NCBI GenBank assembly: GCA_038205115.1
Contig: JBBRCE010000063.1
Location: forward strand, 1 to 29,463
Origin: JBBRCE01 sp038205115
GTDB lineage: Bacteria > Planctomycetota > Planctomycetia > Pirellulales > JBBRCE01
Reading direction: 5' to 3'
Length of the DNA: 29,463 nt
Below, piece after piece: positions 12,187-19,686 of the stretch. Each line of letters begins with the position of its first letter. The stretch's first letter is position 1. The translations under genes were made by a program, and so were the position numbers. A model generated the notes under the pieces. The model did no database searches. It worked only from the letters and a program-made list of their open reading frames with translations, and was not told the DNA's origin.

Positions 12187-12450
12187 TGCGGAATTGTCGG
12201 CCAGCGACCTGGGACGCGTCCCTGCGCCCCATTGGTCGGTGCCGTCGATTAGCGCCAATCGTGTGGCGGCCAATCGCGCGTCGCAACCCGCTTCCGTCTT
12301 GGGAGCAGATTCGCGTAATCGACAACTCGGCCGGTGGCCAACGGTCGAGTCATCACGCAGACTACGCGCGGGGCGAACTCTCCTGCTCGCATGGATATCA
12401 AACAGTTTACTGATCGTGGTGTTGAAGCGTAATGAGATTGCTCGCGGCCG
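12187..12450. other. Gene-free stretch downstream of mraZ
   Basis: An open frame crosses this region on the plus strand (12098-12493), but it starts before the terminator hairpin, is Arg/Ser-rich and has no family character, so it is not called as a gene. On the minus strand, where mraW/rsmH would normally follow mraZ, no gene is seen; the next gene is the convergent helical-repeat protein. Nothing else was recognised. Confidence 0.5.
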
Positions 12451-12891
12451 TCAGGCACCGGGCGAAAACGCGTTTTCAGCAATTTCGTCGTAGCGATCTT
12501 GCTTGACGTGCAGATAATCGTTCCAACGCCCGGCATCCCAAAGTTCGAGATGATCTTGGACGCCGAGCAAGATCGAATCGCGCTCGATGCCGGCGAATTT
12601 CGCCAGTTCGGTTGGCAGTCGAATCCGTCCTTGACCATCGATTTCGACTCGTTGTGCCTGAGAGAAAAACAGTCGATTAAACGCCCGAACATCATGTCCG
12701 GTGGGCGACGCCTGCGTGAGCCGCGCGGCCAGTCGATTGAATGCATCTTCGGTATAGACTGCCAACGAACCATCGGTGCCAGGCGCGATGAACAGCCATT
12801 TTGTCGGTGCGATCGCATCTCGAATGTGTTTAGGGATTGCAATCCGCTGCTTGTCATCGACCGCTCGCGAAAACGTACCGGTCATTAACAT
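12451..12891 (-). CDS. mraZ: Transcriptional regulator MraZ
   Basis: MraZ is a DNA-binding protein with two SpoVT/AbrB-like swapped-hairpin domains that represses its own operon in bacteria studied so far. The 146-aa product shows both repeats: TGTFSRAVDDKQRIAIPKHIRD (residues about 4-25) and RVEIDGQGRIRLPTEL (about 81-96), each with the conserved Asp-x-x-x-Arg-hydrophobic-x-x-Pro core. The length matches the usual 140-150 aa. ATG 12891 is chosen, though an ATG two codons later is equally possible; no clear Shine-Dalgarno is present. Upstream are a promoter and three TGGGG boxes. mraW, ftsL, ftsI and mur genes are absent next to it, in keeping with the reduced division cluster of planctomycetes. 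Confidence 0.92.
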   Translation of the reverse strand: MLMTGTFSRAVDDKQRIAIPKHIRDAIAPTKWLFIAPGTDGSLAVYTEDAFNRLAARLTQASPTGHDVRAFNRLFFSQAQRVEIDGQGRIRLPTELAKFAGIERDSILLGVQDHLELWDAGRWNDYLHVKQDRYDEIAENAFSPGA

Positions 12892-12907
12892 GCAGAACAC
12901 CAATTTT

Positions 12908-12932
12908 CCCCACCGCACCCCAACTGCCCCCA
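12908..12932 (-). promoter_or_regulatory. Predicted MraZ operator: three TGGGG boxes at 10-bp spacing
   Basis: On the minus strand three identical TGGGG boxes occupy 12932-12928, 12922-12918 and 12912-12908, each separated by exactly 5 bp. This matches the known MraZ-binding pattern of TGGGN direct repeats with 5-nt spacers described for the Escherichia coli mraZ promoter. The first box overlaps the last base of the predicted -10 element, and the array covers the likely transcription start and early leader, so bound MraZ would block initiation. Confidence 0.75.
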
Positions 12933-12959
12933 ACATAGCGGCGGATTTGCCTTCGTCAA
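12932..12959 (-). promoter_or_regulatory. Candidate mraZ promoter
   Basis: On the minus strand the -35 element is TTGACG (12959-12954), the spacer is 16 bp, and the -10 element is TATGTT (12937-12932). Initiation would fall near 12925, inside the TGGGG array, leaving a leader of roughly 35 nt before ATG 12891. The geometry with the operator strengthens the call. Confidence 0.6.
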
Positions 12960-13084
12960 GTTTTCTCACTCGTGTGGCGGTAAACCATGAGCCGAAAACA
13001 TGCCGCAGATCGTTTCGTGAGTGAGACTTAACGCCACCGGAATTTTTTTGCGAGCGTCGCCAACGGGCAAACCAGACTGTCCGT

Positions 13085-13113
13085 TTGCCGTGCGAACGGC
13101 CAGCGGATAAAAT
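13085..13113 (+). promoter_or_regulatory. Candidate leuS promoter with overlapping hairpin
   Basis: The -35 element TTGCCG (13085-13090) and -10 element TAAAAT (13108-13113) are 17 bp apart. A perfect 7-bp inverted repeat, AGCGGAT (13102-13108) and ATCCGCT (13112-13118) around AAA, covers the -10 region. It could bind a dimeric regulator or be chance. Transcription would begin near 13120, 30-45 nt before the two possible leuS starts. Confidence 0.4.
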
Positions 13114-13166
13114 CCGCTCTTCGACGTATCCGCTTTCAGATTCGTACTTTAGTGTCGCAGCCCCCC

Positions 13167-16037
13167 ATGTCGCGTTACAACCCGGCTCAGATCGAACCCA
13201 AATGGCAACAGTACTGGGAGCAGCACCGCACGTTTGCGGCTCCACGGCTGCCAGGCGACAAGAAGTTTTACGCGCTGGACATGTTTCCGTATCCCAGCGG
13301 AGATGGCTTGCATGTCGGCCATCCGGAAGGTTACACGGCAACGGACATTGTCTGCCGTTTTCGGCGAATGCGCGGCGAGAGCGTGATCCATCCGATGGGT
13401 TGGGACGCCTTCGGTCTGCCGGCGGAGCAGCACGCCAAGAAGACCGGCACGCCACCGCGCGTGACCACCGAAAAAAACATCGGCACCTTCCGTCGCCAAC
13501 TAAAAATGCTGGGCTTCAGTTACGACTGGGACCGCGAACTCGCTACCACGGATGTCGGCTATTTTCGCTGGACGCAGTGGATTTTCTTGCAGCTTTACGA
13601 CACCTGGTTCGACCCGGCATTGCAGCGCGGCCGCCCAATCAGCGAGCTGTTCATCCCGCCCGACGTCAGATCCGCAGGCGAAGTCGCCACGCGGCGTTAC
13701 CAAGATCAATTTCGGCTCGCGTATCAGAGTGAAGCGCCCGTCAACTGGTGCCCTGCGCTTGGCACGGTGTTGGCCAATGAAGAAGTTCAAGGCGGTGTGA
13801 GCGAACGTGGTGGTCACCCGGTGGTCAGGCTGCCGCTGCGCCAGTGGATGTTGCGAATCACGGCTTACGCGGATCGCTTGGAGCAAGATCTGGCCGATGT
13901 GGATTGGTCCGACGGCATCAAGGCGCTGCAGCGAAATTGGATTGGCCGCAGCGTGGGCGCAGAGGTCGATTTTTTTATCGGCACTCCGGCCGGCGGCTCG
14001 AATGGTAAACCGGCGCCGCAAGAATTCAAGGCTTGGCGGGCCGCGCGCGTCGAATCGGCTTTTCCGTGGCAGGCGGGCGAAGACGTCATTCGTGTGTTTA
14101 CCACCCGCCCCGATACCTTATTCGGCGCCACATACATGGTCGTATCGCCAGAGCACCCGCTCGTCGCGCGGCTGTCCACGCCTGCACAACAAGCGGCGGT
14201 CACGGCGTATTGCGAAAAAGCGTCGCACAAGAGCGATCTGGATCGCACCGATCTGGCCAAAGTCAAAACCGGCGTGTTCACCGGCTCATTCGCCGCGAAT
14301 CCCGTCAATAATCGTCCGGTACCGATTTGGATTGCCGACTATGTGCTGGCAAGTTACGGCACCGGTGCCATCATGGCCGTGCCGGCGCACGATACGCGCG
14401 ACTTCGAATTCGCCAAACAATTTCAATTGCCGATCGTACCGGTGGTCGATCCCGGCAGCGATCAAAAAGGCGTGGATCGCGCGGCCGTGTTGGCGGGCGA
14501 AGTGGTTTATCCCGACCAAGGCGTGGCCATCAACTCCAGCGATTACACCGGCCTGCCAACACTCGAATTCAAGATGAAGATCATCTTTGATCTCGCGTCG
14601 CGCGGCCAAGGTCGCGAGGCCGTGAATTACAAACTGCGCGATTGGCTATTCAGCCGCCAGCACTTTTGGGGCGAACCATTTCCGATTCTGCACGAACTTG
14701 ACGACGCCGGCAGACTCACGGGCATGCGCCGCGCCATTGCGCCGGAATGCCTGCCGGTCGATCTGCCAGAACTGACCGATTTCCACTCGCACGGCAGCCC
14801 CGAACCGCCGCTGGAGCAAGCGCCGCGCGATTGGCTCTACCCAGTGATTGACGGCGTCAAGTACAAGCGAGAAACCAACACCATGCCGCAATGGGCCGGA
14901 TCGTGTTGGTACTACCTACGCTTTTTGGACCCGAAAAACACCGAGGCGCTGATCGATCCGCAAATCGAAAAAGCCTGGATGCCAGTCGATCTTTATATCG
15001 GCGGCGCCGAACACGCAGTGCTGCATTTGCTGTACGCGCGCTTTTGGCACAAGGTGCTGTACGATCGCGGTGTGGTCAGCATGCCGGAACCGTTTCGGAA
15101 ACTGGTCAACCAAGGCATGATTCTCGGCGAAATGGAATTTACTGGCTACCAAGCGGCCGACGGCGCCTGGCGCTCTGCCGCTGGTGTGCGGCTCGACGCC
15201 GATCACAAGCCGATCGAGAAACTCGGTGGCGCGCCGGTCACGACCTTGCCACTGACCGCCGATGATGTCGTCAAGCACGGCGAGGGTTTTGTGCTCAAAA
15301 GCAACGAGGCCATTCGCGTCGAGAGTCGTTCGCACAAGATGTCAAAAAGTCGCGGTAATGTCGTCAATCCGGACGATGTGGTCGCGGAATACGGCGCAGA
15401 CTCGCTCCGCCTGTATGAAATGTTCATGGGACCACTGGAAGCCGTGAAGCCGTGGAGCATGAACGGCGTCAGCGGCGTGCGAAACTTTCTGGATCGCGTC
15501 TGGCGGATGATCGTCGATCAACATGCCGAAGCCGTGACGCTGAATGTCGCCGTGGTGGATGAGCCGCCGAGCGTCGAGCAAAATCGAATACTTCACAAAA
15601 CAATCAAAGCGGTAACCGGCGACATTGACAAGCTCGAATTCAACACCGCCATTGCCAAGATGATGGAGTTCACCAACTTTTTCACCAAAGAAACGCGGCG
15701 GCCCCGCGCGGTAATGGAAAAACTCGTCTTGATTCTGTCTCCGTTTGCCCCGCATCTGGCCGAAGAACTGTGGCAATTGCTGGGCCACATGGGTACGCTG
15801 GCATATGAGCCCTGGCCCACGTTCGACGAATCGGCCATTCAAGAAGATACGGTCGATGTGCCGGTGCAAGTCAACGGAAAATTACGCAATGTGCTGAAGT
15901 CGCCCTTGGGCCTCGGCAAAGCAGAACTCGAAGCGCTGGCGCGGGCAGACGAGCGGATTGCCGAACTGCTGGCCGGCAAGCAGGTGGTCAAAGTCGTTGT
16001 CGTGCCAGGCCGATTAGTCAATTTTGTCGTGAAGTAA
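13167..16037 (+). CDS. leuS: Leucyl-tRNA synthetase
   Basis: This class I aminoacyl-tRNA synthetase charges tRNA-Leu with leucine in the cytoplasm and edits mischarged products. The HIGH-type motif reads HVGH (H49-H52, inside MFPYPSGDGLHVGH) and the KMSKS loop is intact at residues 724-728. The CP1 editing domain is recognised by FTTRPDTLFGATYMVVSPEHPL near residue 310 and by the later VPAHDTRDFEFA segment. At 956 aa it is longer than the roughly 860-aa E. coli enzyme, which is common in planctomycetes. ATG 13167 is preferred; an in-frame GTG at 13152 would add five residues. Neither has a clear Shine-Dalgarno. glgC follows 80 nt downstream. Confidence 0.97.
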   Translation: MSRYNPAQIEPKWQQYWEQHRTFAAPRLPGDKKFYALDMFPYPSGDGLHVGHPEGYTATDIVCRFRRMRGESVIHPMGWDAFGLPAEQHAKKTGTPPRVTTEKNIGTFRRQLKMLGFSYDWDRELATTDVGYFRWTQWIFLQLYDTWFDPALQRGRPISELFIPPDVRSAGEVATRRYQDQFRLAYQSEAPVNWCPALGTVLANEEVQGGVSERGGHPVVRLPLRQWMLRITAYADRLEQDLADVDWSDGIKALQRNWIGRSVGAEVDFFIGTPAGGSNGKPAPQEFKAWRAARVESAFPWQAGEDVIRVFTTRPDTLFGATYMVVSPEHPLVARLSTPAQQAAVTAYCEKASHKSDLDRTDLAKVKTGVFTGSFAANPVNNRPVPIWIADYVLASYGTGAIMAVPAHDTRDFEFAKQFQLPIVPVVDPGSDQKGVDRAAVLAGEVVYPDQGVAINSSDYTGLPTLEFKMKIIFDLASRGQGREAVNYKLRDWLFSRQHFWGEPFPILHELDDAGRLTGMRRAIAPECLPVDLPELTDFHSHGSPEPPLEQAPRDWLYPVIDGVKYKRETNTMPQWAGSCWYYLRFLDPKNTEALIDPQIEKAWMPVDLYIGGAEHAVLHLLYARFWHKVLYDRGVVSMPEPFRKLVNQGMILGEMEFTGYQAADGAWRSAAGVRLDADHKPIEKLGGAPVTTLPLTADDVVKHGEGFVLKSNEAIRVESRSHKMSKSRGNVVNPDDVVAEYGADSLRLYEMFMGPLEAVKPWSMNGVSGVRNFLDRVWRMIVDQHAEAVTLNVAVVDEPPSVEQNRILHKTIKAVTGDIDKLEFNTAIAKMMEFTNFFTKETRRPRAVMEKLVLILSPFAPHLAEELWQLLGHMGTLAYEPWPTFDESAIQEDTVDVPVQVNGKLRNVLKSPLGLGKAELEALARADERIAELLAGKQVVKVVVVPGRLVNFVVK

Positions 16038-16117
16038 GCGGGTGTGATTGCCAGCGGCAACCCGTTTCGCAAAACCGAATTTCCATTTCCAAACATTCCA
16101 ATTGCAATATCAGACCC

Positions 16118-17392
16118 ATGAAAAATGTTCTAGCGGTGGTGCTGGGCGGCGGTCGTGGCACGCGTTTGTATCCGCTGACCAAGTTTCGGTCGAAGCCGGC
16201 GGTTCCACTGGCGGGCAAGTATCGACTGATCGATATTCCGCTTTCGAATTGCATCAATTCCGGCATCAACCGGATGTACGTGATGACGCAATTCAATTCG
16301 GTCAGTTTGCATCGGCACATTCGCCGTACCTACACCTTTGACGCCTATAACGGCGGCTTTGTCGAGATCCTAGCCGCGCAACAAACCAACGATTCCACCG
16401 ATTGGTACCAAGGCACCGCCGACGCCGTCCGCCAGCAGTTACGCTACCTGCAGCAGCCCGACATCGATTACGTGCTGATCCTCTCGGGCGATCAACTCTA
16501 CCGCATGAACTACGCCGACATGCTGGCAACGCATCAGGCCATGAATGCCGACGCCACGATTGCCGCCATGCCGGTCACGCGCGACGCCGCCTCCGCCTTG
16601 GGTATCATGCGATTGGACGATACGGGGCGCGTCACCGGATTTTTAGAAAAGCCCAAAACCAAGGACGAGGTGGAAATCGTCAAGATGGATCCGTCGTGGA
16701 TCGATGCTCGCGGCGTCAAAAGCAACGGACGCGACTTGTTGGCTAGCATGGGCATCTACCTGTTCAATCGCGACGTGCTGGTGGATTTGCTCACCAAGAC
16801 CGACTATCGCGACTTCGGCAAAGAAGTCTTTCCGGCCTCGATTCGCTCGCGGCGGGTGCAAATGCATCTGTTTGACGGCTATTGGGAAGACATCGGCACC
16901 ATCAAGTCGTTCTACGAATGCAACCTGGCATTGGCTTCGTCGAACCCGCCGTTCGAGATGGCGTCGCCCAACGCGCCCATCTACACGCGGGCGCGGTTTC
17001 TGCCGTCTTCGCGCATCGAAGGCGCAACCATTCGCAACAGCATCATTGGCGACGGTTGCATCATCGCGCCAGGCGCGACGATCGAAAACAGCGTGATCGG
17101 CATTCGTTGCCGGATTGGCCAGAACGTGACCATCCGCAACTCGGTGGTGATGGGTGCCGACGAATACGAAGCGCTCGAAGGCTGTTCGGCCGAGCGCCCC
17201 ACGATTGGCATCGGTTCCGGCACGCTCATTGATGGCGCCATCGTGGATAAAAATTGCCGCATCGGTTGCAACGTGCGAATCGCGGATGCCGCCAAGGCGG
17301 AAAAAACCGAGACGGATCAGTACACCATTTCCGACGGCATCGCCGTGATCGAAAAAGGCGTCACGCTGCCCGATGGCTGGAAACTGGCGTAA
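16118..17392 (+). CDS. glgC: Glucose-1-phosphate adenylyltransferase (ADP-glucose pyrophosphorylase)
   Basis: The enzyme makes ADP-glucose from ATP and glucose-1-phosphate, the committed step of bacterial glycogen synthesis. The 424-aa protein shows the N-terminal nucleotide-binding motif GGGRGTRLYPLTKFRSKPAVP, then GTADAVRQ, GDQLYRMNY, the FLEKPK substrate loop and GYWEDIGTI, followed by a left-handed beta-helix C-terminal domain with hexapeptide-like repeats (IGDGCIIAPGATIENSVIG region). Length and motifs are typical and appear functional. ATG 16118 has no clear Shine-Dalgarno. It lies 80 nt after leuS and may be read from the same transcript. No other glycogen gene is in the window. Confidence 0.96.
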   Translation: MKNVLAVVLGGGRGTRLYPLTKFRSKPAVPLAGKYRLIDIPLSNCINSGINRMYVMTQFNSVSLHRHIRRTYTFDAYNGGFVEILAAQQTNDSTDWYQGTADAVRQQLRYLQQPDIDYVLILSGDQLYRMNYADMLATHQAMNADATIAAMPVTRDAASALGIMRLDDTGRVTGFLEKPKTKDEVEIVKMDPSWIDARGVKSNGRDLLASMGIYLFNRDVLVDLLTKTDYRDFGKEVFPASIRSRRVQMHLFDGYWEDIGTIKSFYECNLALASSNPPFEMASPNAPIYTRARFLPSSRIEGATIRNSIIGDGCIIAPGATIENSVIGIRCRIGQNVTIRNSVVMGADEYEALEGCSAERPTIGIGSGTLIDGAIVDKNCRIGCNVRIADAAKAEKTETDQYTISDGIAVIEKGVTLPDGWKLA

Positions 17393-17470
17393 CGGCACCC
17401 GCCTGAAAACGATCCATCGGCCTAGAAGGCAATTTTTCCGCGAATGCACGGTAGAGTCGAGCGTGGAAAG

Positions 17471-17484
17471 GCACATGTATGTGC
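17471..17484. repeat. 14-bp inverted repeat at the antitoxin-like remnant
   Basis: The sequence GCACATGTATGTGC forms a dyad (GCACAT and ATGTGC around GT) that overlaps the first ATG of the short reading frame that follows. Toxin-antitoxin operons often carry such operators at their start. The small size means chance cannot be excluded. Confidence 0.3.
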
Positions 17485-17742
17485 GAAATTAGCATCAGCG
17501 TTCAATTTTACGAATTCATCGTGCGCCAATCTGAAGACGCTGGCTTCGAAAATATCTAAGAATAGGTGGCCGATCTATCGGGCAACCACCAGTTGGGCGA
17601 AACGGAAGACCACGACCACCTCTTCACTCCAGAGCGAATAGCGCACATCAAGCGTGCGGATGCTGAAATCGACTCTGGGAACTTCTTTACAGCGAGCGAA
17701 GCCGACGACGAACTTGCCCGACTGAGAGAGCAATGGCTGTGA
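17479..17742 (+). pseudogene. Probable decayed antitoxin-like gene
   Basis: From ATG 17479 a frame reads 26 codons to TAA (17557-17559), then a second in-frame stop TAG (17563-17565), and then continues open from GTG 17566 for 58 codons to TGA 17742. The second part ends FTPERIAHIKRADAEIDSGN plus a short acidic helix with LARLREQW. This resembles the C-terminus of small type II antitoxins, in which a sentence like 'aI..a.aeIdaG.f.t.eEa...l' is common. Read through both stops, the product would be about 87 aa, a normal antitoxin size. No toxin gene is adjacent. It may instead be a short intact 58-aa gene starting at GTG. The family assignment is by eye only. Confidence 0.35.
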
Positions 17743-17769
17743 GCAAACCTGAGCGCGCGAACCGTGTTT

Positions 17770-18561
17770 TCAAGCTTCCAGCGGCTCAACTCGCTGCTTG
17801 ACCAGCGGCAGCAGTTCGGCATGCAGTTCGGCCGACGCGGCCGCCACAAAACGCGGGTGCGTCATTCGAAATGGGCTGCCGTCAACGGCGGTGACCGTGC
17901 CGCCGGCTTCGCGCACCAGCAGAATACCGGCCGCCACGTCCCAGGCTTTCGTTTCTTTGGCCCAGTAGGCGTCGAATCGTCCGGCCGCCACGTAGGCCAG
18001 GTTGATCGCGGCCGAACCGGTGCGGCGGATGGCTTGGGCGCGCATCAGCACTTCGACAAAATCTTTGATGATCGGCGCATCGCGCCGCACTTTGGCGGCA
18101 AAACTGACGGCCACCAGCGCCTGACTGAGATGTTGAATGCCGCTGGTTTTGAGCCGCTTGCCATTGAGGTACGCGCCACAGCCGCGCTCAGCCGAAAAAC
18201 ACTCGTCACTGCTGGGATCGTAAACCGTGCCGCAAATCACTTCATCGCGATATTCCAGCGCGATCGAAACGGCGTATTGCGGCACTTGGTGAACGTAATT
18301 GGTGGTGCCGTCCAGCGGATCGACAATCCAGCGATATTCGGAGTTGCCGCCGGGCAGATACGGCTCTTCTTCGCTCAACAGGTTGTGATCGGGAAACGCG
18401 GCCGATACCACGCTCCGCACGGCTTCTTGCGAAGCCAAATCGGCATCGGTCACGAGGTCGGCCGGGCCTTTCTCGCGGACTTCGAAACGGCCAATCCAAC
18501 TCTTTAAAGCGGCACCGCCGGCCCGCGCGGCCCGTTCGCAAACGTCCATGAATTCCGACAT
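17770..18561 (-). CDS. suhB: Inositol monophosphatase family protein
   Basis: This Mg-dependent phosphatase hydrolyses inositol-1-phosphate or related sugar phosphates in the cytoplasm. The 263-aa length fits. Metal-binding residues are present: the SEEE cluster (S63-E66), the signature DPLDGTTNY (D81-Y89, with D81 and D84 as ligands), and WDVAAG with D208. Bacterial members include SuhB, which also has RNA-related roles, so the symbol is by family rather than proven orthology. ATG 18561 has GGGAAA about 11 nt upstream, and a perfect TATAAT box lies about 44 nt upstream. Confidence 0.93.
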   Translation of the reverse strand: MSEFMDVCERAARAGGAALKSWIGRFEVREKGPADLVTDADLASQEAVRSVVSAAFPDHNLLSEEEPYLPGGNSEYRWIVDPLDGTTNYVHQVPQYAVSIALEYRDEVICGTVYDPSSDECFSAERGCGAYLNGKRLKTSGIQHLSQALVAVSFAAKVRRDAPIIKDFVEVLMRAQAIRRTGSAAINLAYVAAGRFDAYWAKETKAWDVAAGILLVREAGGTVTAVDGSPFRMTHPRFVAAASAELHAELLPLVKQRVEPLEA

Positions 18562-18604
18562 AAATGCTGATTTCCCAATGGCCTACGGCAGATGTTTGCG
18601 CGCG

Positions 18605-18610
18605 ATTATA
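18605..18610 (-). promoter_or_regulatory. Consensus -10 box of the inositol monophosphatase promoter
   Basis: A perfect TATAAT is read on the minus strand at 18610-18605. Initiation near 18598 would give a leader of about 37 nt. The -35 region, at the right distance, is poor (GC-rich), so activity may need an activator or an alternative sigma factor; only the -10 is strong. Confidence 0.45.
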
Positions 18611-18683
18611 AAGCCTGCTGCCGGACGCCGGGAGAAGTTTCGCCATTTTTTTACAATTTGCTGGACTTCAATATCTCATTTGA

Positions 18684-18865
18684 TATCATCAGGAGTAGCA
18701 GAGAGATTCGCCGGACACACACGCCGTGAAGGTGGCATTCGCAACGACCCAATCAAGAGTCCTGCCTCATATCCTCCTCCGTTGAAACCTTCGCGGAAAT
18801 AAAAATCGGCCTCTTCTCTGTTCCGGCCCCGCCGTCTTGCCTTGTGTGAGCGGCGGGGTTTTTTT
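18684..18865 (+). ncRNA. Candidate small RNA ending in an orphan intrinsic terminator
   Basis: A strong terminator at 18827-18865 ends a plus-strand segment that contains no convincing coding sequence; the nearest upstream gene is on the other strand. Two weak promoter-like pairs precede it: TTTACA (18650-18655)/TATCTC (18672-18677) and TTGCTG (18658-18663)/TGATAT (18681-18686). The transcript would be about 180 nt. No known RNA family (SRP RNA, 6S, tmRNA, RNase P) was recognised. An alternative is a short peptide gene or attenuator leader for the gene at 18914. Confidence 0.3.
18827..18865 (+). terminator. Strong intrinsic terminator
   Basis: An 8-bp all-GC stem pairs CCCCGCCG (18827-18834) with CGGCGGGG (18851-18858) around a 16-nt loop and is followed directly by seven T residues (18859-18865). 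This is the best terminator in the window. It faces plus-strand transcription and lies about 50 nt before the gene at 18914, so it could also act as an attenuator for that gene. Confidence 0.8.
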
Positions 18866-18913
18866 ATTGCTGCAGGCTGATGTTGATTTACTTCACGTAG
18901 GGCAAAGCCGGTC

Positions 18914-19663
18914 ATGGCCGACTCCGTTTGGCATCTGGAAAACGATACGGCCCTGTTGCAGCTTGGCGAACTCAGTGGTCATGTGCCGGTCCGATCACCG
19001 GTCGTCACAAGCCTTACGCATCAGGGCGTGGCATTGGCCGGGGCGAAACTCCTGGCCGTCGACTTTGACCCCTGGTTTGCGGGCGGAGTGTCAGCGCCGC
19101 GGCAATCGCCGCCGCTGGTTGAAGCCTACGTTCGCGGCAACGATCTCATCGCCACGTACGAGCAACATGCGGATCGTCCGTTGCGAGCGCAAATTTACTG
19201 GCGCGCGTTACATCCTCCGCAGTTGGCCGCTGATGGCGCAAAAGTCAATTTGCTGGGCGGATTGGAACTGGTAGTCTCGGTGCAAACCAGTTTATTAGAC
19301 GTCGATCCGAGCGTGAATGTCGTCAGTTGCGCCACCTCGCTTGCGCACGTCCCTTGGAACGCGGCCCAACAGGCGTTTGTGGAGGGCAGTCCGGCGGGGC
19401 ACTCTGTACTCGTGCAGCTTGGCGCGCAACTCTGGTATTTGGAAATGATCCACCCGCGCGATGCTAGTCGCCCTGTCGCGTCACAGACCAACGACCAGGT
19501 GCGAATTCAGCACCACTTGTTCGCCCAGCGATTGGAAAAAGGCGTCATTCTGCGATCCCGAATTCGAGGCCTGCTGATGCGCGGTGAACAGTCGCCGGTT
19601 TTTGCCGCGGCCACGTCACTTTACGATCAATTCGCCGCGAGCGAGCCGCCGTTGACCACTTAG
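18914..19663 (+). CDS. Hypothetical protein
   Basis: The 249-aa product is not recognised. It has no signal peptide or membrane segment and begins MADSVWHLENDTALLQLGELSG. It is rich in beta-strand-like alternation and reads as a compact cytoplasmic domain (for example WRALHPPQLAADGAKVNLLG and VQLGAQLWYLEMIHPRDASRP). Base composition and codon use match the neighbours. The ATG at 18914 has TAGGG about 12 nt upstream. The gene stands alone, just after the orphan terminator and convergent with the archaemetzincin gene, whose stop lies 23 nt away. A planctomycete-restricted family is likely, but this is inference. Confidence 0.75.
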   Translation: MADSVWHLENDTALLQLGELSGHVPVRSPVVTSLTHQGVALAGAKLLAVDFDPWFAGGVSAPRQSPPLVEAYVRGNDLIATYEQHADRPLRAQIYWRALHPPQLAADGAKVNLLGGLELVVSVQTSLLDVDPSVNVVSCATSLAHVPWNAAQQAFVEGSPAGHSVLVQLGAQLWYLEMIHPRDASRPVASQTNDQVRIQHHLFAQRLEKGVILRSRIRGLLMRGEQSPVFAAATSLYDQFAASEPPLTT

Positions 19664-19686
19664 CCGAATCCTTCGCGCGGATTATA

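Noticed and set aside
12464..12477. 14-bp palindrome GAAAACGCGTTTTC
   Set aside because: It lies within the mraZ coding sequence and is explained by its codons; no regulatory context.
12098..12493. 131-codon plus-strand frame between the helical-repeat gene and mraZ
   Set aside because: It begins before the terminator hairpin, runs into the 3' end of mraZ on the other strand, is Arg/Ser-rich and has no family-like motif.
17420..17442. GCCT/AGGC hairpin followed by AATTTTT after glgC
   Set aside because: The stem is only 4 bp, too weak to call a terminator.
18548..18802. 84-codon plus-strand frame before the orphan terminator
   Set aside because: It starts inside the inositol monophosphatase gene on the opposite strand, has no ribosome binding site and no recognisable sequence pattern.
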